Assembly: GCA_020725865.1 (NCBI GenBank)
Contig: DYEC01000023.1
Location: 27,326 to 91,325, forward strand
Direction: 5' to 3'
DNA: 64,000 nt
From: Anaerolinea sp.
GTDB lineage: Bacteria > Chloroflexota > Anaerolineae > Anaerolineales > Anaerolineaceae
Below the pieces are notes generated by a model. That model worked only from the letters and a program-made list of their open reading frames with translations. It had not been told where the DNA came from and made no database searches. Positions 61,251 through 64,000 of the stretch are shown one piece after another (the first letter of the stretch is position 1; the number at the start of each line of letters is the position of its first letter). The position numbers were made by a program, and so were the translations under genes.

Positions 61251-61279
61251 TTCGGATGCTCTAAATTCTCGTTGTTTGA

Positions 61280-62347
61280 TCAAATCACTTCAATCCGTTG
61301 CTCGGTAATGATTTCCCCAATGACCCATACGGGCTGCTGGCGCGATTCGGCTGCTTTCAGGAAGGCGGGCAGAATTTGCCGGGGAATTGCCAGCAGTAAT
61401 CCCCCGCTGGTCTGCGGATCGAAGAGCAACATACGGGCGGGTTCATCCAGCTGAGGTGCAAACTGCACGTGTTTTTCAAAATAGAGACGGTTGTCTGCGG
61501 CGCCGCCGGGGAAAGTCCACCTTTCAGCGTATTTGCGGGCGCAGCTTACAAACGGGATTTTTTCATAAATCAGTCGCAGCCCCACGCCGCTTGCCTGCGC
61601 CATCTCCCACCCATGTCCGATCAGACTGTAACCGGTGATGTCGGTTGCGCCGCGCAGGTCAAATTCTACTGCCAGCTCCGACGCACTTTTGTTCAGGCGG
61701 GTCATCCATTGCACCACCTCACTGACATCCTGTGCTTCCGCCTGTTCACGTTTGAGTGCAGTGGTAGTGACGCCAAAGCCCAACGGCTTGGTCAGCACCA
61801 GTGCGTCCCCGGGGCACGCTCCTGCTTTGGTCAGCATGTGACGCGGATCAACAAAACCGATGGCGACCAGACCATATTTTGGCTCTTTATCCTGCACGGT
61901 ATGACCGCCGGCGATGACTACCCCCGCCTGACGGGCAATCTCTGCCCCGCCGCGCAGGATTTCACCTAGAAACTCGGGCGGCAGGTTGGGCGGCAGCGCT
62001 GCCACATTGAGCGCAAGGAACGGACGCCCACCCATCGCATACACATCCGAGAGACTGTTGGCGGCGGCGATTGCTCCGTAGTCATAAGGCTCATCTACAA
62101 CCGGGGTGAAAAAATCAGTGGTGACAACCAGCGCGCGCGTCTCATCCAACCGCCAGACCGCAGCATCATCCGGCGTTTGCAGACCGACCAGCAGGTCGGG
62201 GTAATCTTCGGTCTTGAAGACCATTTCCACCGGGCGCTGCACCTGCTCCAGCGCTTCCGCGCTTAGTTTAGACGCTCAACCCGCGCAGGAAGAAAGGCTG
62301 GTGAGGCGGATCTGCTTTCCGGTAGGAGGCAGGGCAGTATCGCTCAT
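61280..62347 (-). CDS. selD: Selenide, water dikinase, itself a selenoprotein
   Basis: This 355-residue enzyme (counting Sec) makes selenophosphate from selenide and ATP. The ATG at 62347 opens a frame interrupted by one TGA at codon 24 (62278-62276), in the motif TSLSSCAGUASKLS, where U aligns with the catalytic Cys/Sec of SelD. Without readthrough the only start is a GTG at 62242, giving a protein that lacks the active site. The conserved LQTPDDAAVW and TTDFFTPVVDEPYDYG follow. A candidate bacterial SECIS hairpin (62250-62263) lies 12 bases after the UGA. A second hairpin (62234-62254) overlaps it. Confidence 0.93.
62234..62278 (-). promoter_or_regulatory. Sec codon and candidate bacterial SECIS hairpin in selD
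   Basis: The UGA codon is at 62278-62276. Twelve bases later AGCGC and GCGCT (62263-62250) form a stem with the tetraloop GGAA, placing the apical loop 18-21 bases from UGA with a leading G, as in bacterial SECIS. GCGCTG and CAGCGC (62254-62234) could form a competing larger hairpin. Confidence 0.65.
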
Positions 62348-62354
62348 GTCTGTT

Positions 62355-62381
62355 ATTATACTCTTAAGCGTATAGTGTAAG
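62355..62381 (-). promoter_or_regulatory. selD promoter close to the start codon
   Basis: A perfect TATAAT (minus strand 62360-62355) ends seven bases before the ATG at 62347, so the transcript would be essentially leaderless. No ribosome binding site is seen. The best -35, CTTACA (62381-62376), is only 15 bases away and weak. Confidence 0.5.
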
Positions 62382-62403
62382 TCCCTTTTAGGGGGCATTT
62401 CCC

Positions 62404-63447
62404 TTACGGCGTTTCAGTTGGTGAGGTCACCGTTCCGGGTTGCAGTGTTGGTAGCGGGAAGACAAAGGGGGCGTTGCTGGGCAACAGCATGGCTTGAATG
62501 TTCGGTGAGAGCTTGCTGATATACTGATAGGTCAGCAGGTCGGGGTTTTCCTTAATCGCTGCGGCGATCAGGCGCAAAGCTTCGGCTTCAGCCTGCGCCT
62601 GTATGATGCGCGATTGCGCTTCCCCTTCTGCTCGGGTGATGGCGGCATCTTTTTGACCTTTGGCTACCTCGCGCGCCTGATCGGCTTCCGCTTTCTTTTG
62701 CTCGACGACAAAGCGGGCTTGTTGCGCCTGCTGTTCAGCGATTTGTTTTTGCTCAACAGAAGCGGCATATTCGGGGGAGAAAGTGATATTGCGTAAAACG
62801 AAATCTTCAAGTACCAAGCCGTTTGCCTCTAGTTTTAGAGCCATTGCGGCACGCACTTGTTCCACCATCTCCAAACGTTTTTTGCTGACCACTTCTTCCA
62901 CGCCGTACTGTGAAACCACATCTCGAACAATACCGCGAGCCAGCGGGCGCACCAGATCATTGGCGTAACGATCCTGCCACTGGATATGTACCTGAATGAC
63001 TTTGGCGGGATCAATGGCATAGATGACCGATGCATCCATAAAAATTTCCTGACCATCGGCAGTGCGGGCAGCAATGGAGTCGTCGCCCTGGATTTGACCT
63101 TCGGCAGTGGCAATGGACATGGTATAGGTTTGTTTGGAAACCGGGTATCGGACTACGGTTTCGGCAAAGGGAATGATCCAGCGCAAGCCGGGCTGGAGCA
63201 CCTGCTCGCGGTAACCAAGCGGTGAGACGGCAGAAATCACCACGCCGCGTTCTTGCGGGTTGATGAATACCAGACCGGAGCTGACCGCGCTCAACACCAC
63301 GGCAGCTGCCGCGCTGATAAGGATCGCTGTGCCGCCGCGTGCCATCGGTCGGTTGCGCGCAATGCGCACAACGACAAGTACAACCACACCAATAACAACC
63401 ATCCAGGCGAGGGCGGCAATTCCTTGGAACAGACTGGCAATGTTCAT
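62404..63447 (-). CDS. SPFH/prohibitin-family membrane protein
   Basis: This 347-residue protein has an N-terminal pair of hydrophobic segments (about 3-26 and 36-56). The SPFH (band 7) domain follows (GVVISAVSPLGYREQVLQPGL to VLEDFVLRNITFSPEYA), then an Ala/Glu/Gln-rich coiled coil (EQKQIAEQQAQQARFVVEQK) and a hydrophobic C-terminus. Such proteins assemble into membrane-microdomain scaffolds or regulate membrane proteases like FtsH. The ATG at 63447 has AAGGAG six bases upstream; longer open frames reach into the rRNA leader and are rejected. Confidence 0.92.
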   Translation of the reverse strand: MNIASLFQGIAALAWMVVIGVVVLVVVRIARNRPMARGGTAILISAAAAVVLSAVSSGLVFINPQERGVVISAVSPLGYREQVLQPGLRWIIPFAETVVRYPVSKQTYTMSIATAEGQIQGDDSIAARTADGQEIFMDASVIYAIDPAKVIQVHIQWQDRYANDLVRPLARGIVRDVVSQYGVEEVVSKKRLEMVEQVRAAMALKLEANGLVLEDFVLRNITFSPEYAASVEQKQIAEQQAQQARFVVEQKKAEADQAREVAKGQKDAAITRAEGEAQSRIIQAQAEAEALRLIAAAIKENPDLLTYQYISKLSPNIQAMLLPSNAPFVFPLPTLQPGTVTSPTETP

Positions 63448-63512
63448 GGGAAACTCCTTAATCAGGGAAATGGATGTGTGTCGGGATATTATAACCAATT
63501 TTGGCAAAACCC

Positions 63513-63540
63513 TTGACAGAGGGGGTGAACTGCGTATAAT
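63513..63540 (+). promoter_or_regulatory. rRNA promoter P1
   Basis: TTGACA (63513-63518), a 16-base spacer and TATAAT (63535-63540) give a perfect-consensus promoter about 430 bases before the 16S start. It is divergent from the SPFH gene. Confidence 0.85.
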
Positions 63541-63641
63541 ACAGCTTCGCGGCTTCGGCCGGGAGGGTTTCGCCCAAAAGGGCAAACCAATAAAAACAAA
63601 ATACAGGTGGCCAAAACGACGAAGGAATTTGAAAAACCTAC

Positions 63642-63671
63642 TTGACAAGATACGGTAGAGTGGGTTACAAT
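63642..63671 (+). promoter_or_regulatory. rRNA promoter P2
   Basis: TTGACA (63642-63647), an 18-base spacer and TACAAT (63666-63671) form a second promoter about 300 bases before the 16S start. Confidence 0.8.
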
Positions 63672-63827
63672 ATAATCCCAAGTCAACAGCGAACGATCTT
63701 GCTGACGAGGCGGATCGGTAACAACTGAAAACACACCTTTGGGCCTGTAACAAAGGACGTGACCAAGCGTGAGGCCGATGTCAACCAGAAAAAGCGAAAC
63801 ACATCGGCGCTTTCGTCTGTCAAGCTC

Positions 63828-63856
63828 TTGACAGAGGAAGGTAAGCCCGGTAGAAT
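63828..63856 (+). promoter_or_regulatory. rRNA promoter P3
   Basis: TTGACA (63828-63833), a 17-base spacer and TAGAAT (63851-63856) form a third promoter about 112 bases before the 16S start. Confidence 0.8.
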
Positions 63857-63968
63857 GTAGCCTCCGAGTGGTAGCACCTTAACAACTGAAGAGTGATAGG
63901 AAGAAGAGCACCGTCTATTCGAATACACCGTAAAACGAAACGATAACACTCGCAAGAGTGAATCAGTT

Positions 63969-64000
63969 TTTGCGGAGAGTTTGATCCTGGCTCAGGATGA
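63969..64000 (+). rRNA. 16S ribosomal RNA, 5' end only
   Basis: The universal AGAGTTTGATCCTGGCTCAG begins at 63976, corresponding to E. coli position 8, so the mature 5' end is at about 63969. Only the first 32 bases lie in the window. Confidence 0.95.

Larger units (their letters stand above)
63448..63968 (+). other. rRNA operon leader (no protein gene)
   Basis: This 521-base gap holds the three tandem promoters, a hairpin GCCGATGT (63774-63781) / ACATCGGC (63801-63808) between P2 and P3, a smaller CCTTTG/CAAAGG hairpin near 63737-63756, and two copies of AACAACTGAA (one before each of these segments). The copies may be boxA-like antitermination signals, but the match to known boxA is loose. 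Open frames in this region are shadows. Confidence 0.75.

Noticed and set aside
63260..63658. Open frames crossing the SPFH start and the rRNA leader, including 63683-63955 on the minus strand
   Set aside because: They overlap promoters and rRNA leader; Thr-rich composition is a shadow of the SPFH gene.

Overview
The window looks like a chromosomal segment of a Chloroflexota bacterium, most likely of the Anaerolineae type. This is inferred from gene content, moderate GC, Thr/Pro-rich membrane-anchored proteins, M42 peptidase paralogues, an archaeal-type AspRS and MalEFG-type sugar transport next to GH130. I could not run a database search. The segment is dense and mostly housekeeping, with no insertion sequence, prophage or CRISPR array. 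It ends at the first bases of a 16S rRNA gene.

Layout. 1-11 kb: nucleoside phosphorylase, lipA, an M50-like membrane protein, tpiA, OsmC, a cyclic-nucleotide-binding protein with an Nfu-type protein, a membrane-anchored unknown, mutM, prs, a GNAT acetyltransferase, AspRS, and the MeaB/B12-subunit pair of methylmalonyl-CoA mutase. 11-14 kb: a magnesium-chelatase-type I/D locus whose two parts are joined by an A9 frameshift site. 14-22 kb: three tandem M42 peptidases, a solute-binding lipoprotein, a bactofilin-like envelope protein and an alkaline-phosphatase-superfamily enzyme. 22-33.5 kb: a phosphoribosyltransferase, a glycosyltransferase, a four-part protein ending in a catalytically dead IS200-type transposase fold, polA, a TPR protein, and a coupled sigma/anti-sigma/NUDIX operon. 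33.5-46 kb: ftsK, rsmE, rsmI, tsaC, a flavodoxin, two paralogous membrane proteins, a PflA-like radical SAM enzyme, a rhodanese, tRNA-Leu(CAA), ychF, an alpha/beta hydrolase and htrA. 46-58.3 kb: a carbohydrate locus (Gfo/Idh/MocA oxidoreductase, DegT aminotransferase, cupin, FucI-like isomerase, UROD-like protein, ABC sugar transporter), convergent with a GH130 phosphorylase and a GT4 glycosyltransferase. 58.4-64 kb: CPBP protease, uvrC, a UGA-containing selD, an SPFH protein, and the rRNA leader with three tandem promoters.

The most notable observations are these. (1) A programmed -1 frameshift or transcriptional slippage site that would make ChlI and a ChlI-ChlD-type protein from one gene. 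(2) selD, whose normal reading frame begins 105 bases upstream of the apparent ORF and is interrupted by an in-frame UGA at the catalytic position, so SelD is itself a selenoprotein. (3) A pseudo-receiver / Roadblock-like / acidic linker / dead Y1-transposase fusion just upstream of polA. (4) A sugar-catabolic operon with an embedded UROD-like protein. (5) Three genes whose -10 box lies 6-7 bases before the start codon and which lack a ribosome binding site, suggesting leaderless transcripts.

Start codons were moved from the longest possible ORF wherever a ribosome binding site, a neighbouring gene or the family's N-terminus indicated it. These choices are stated in each entry.
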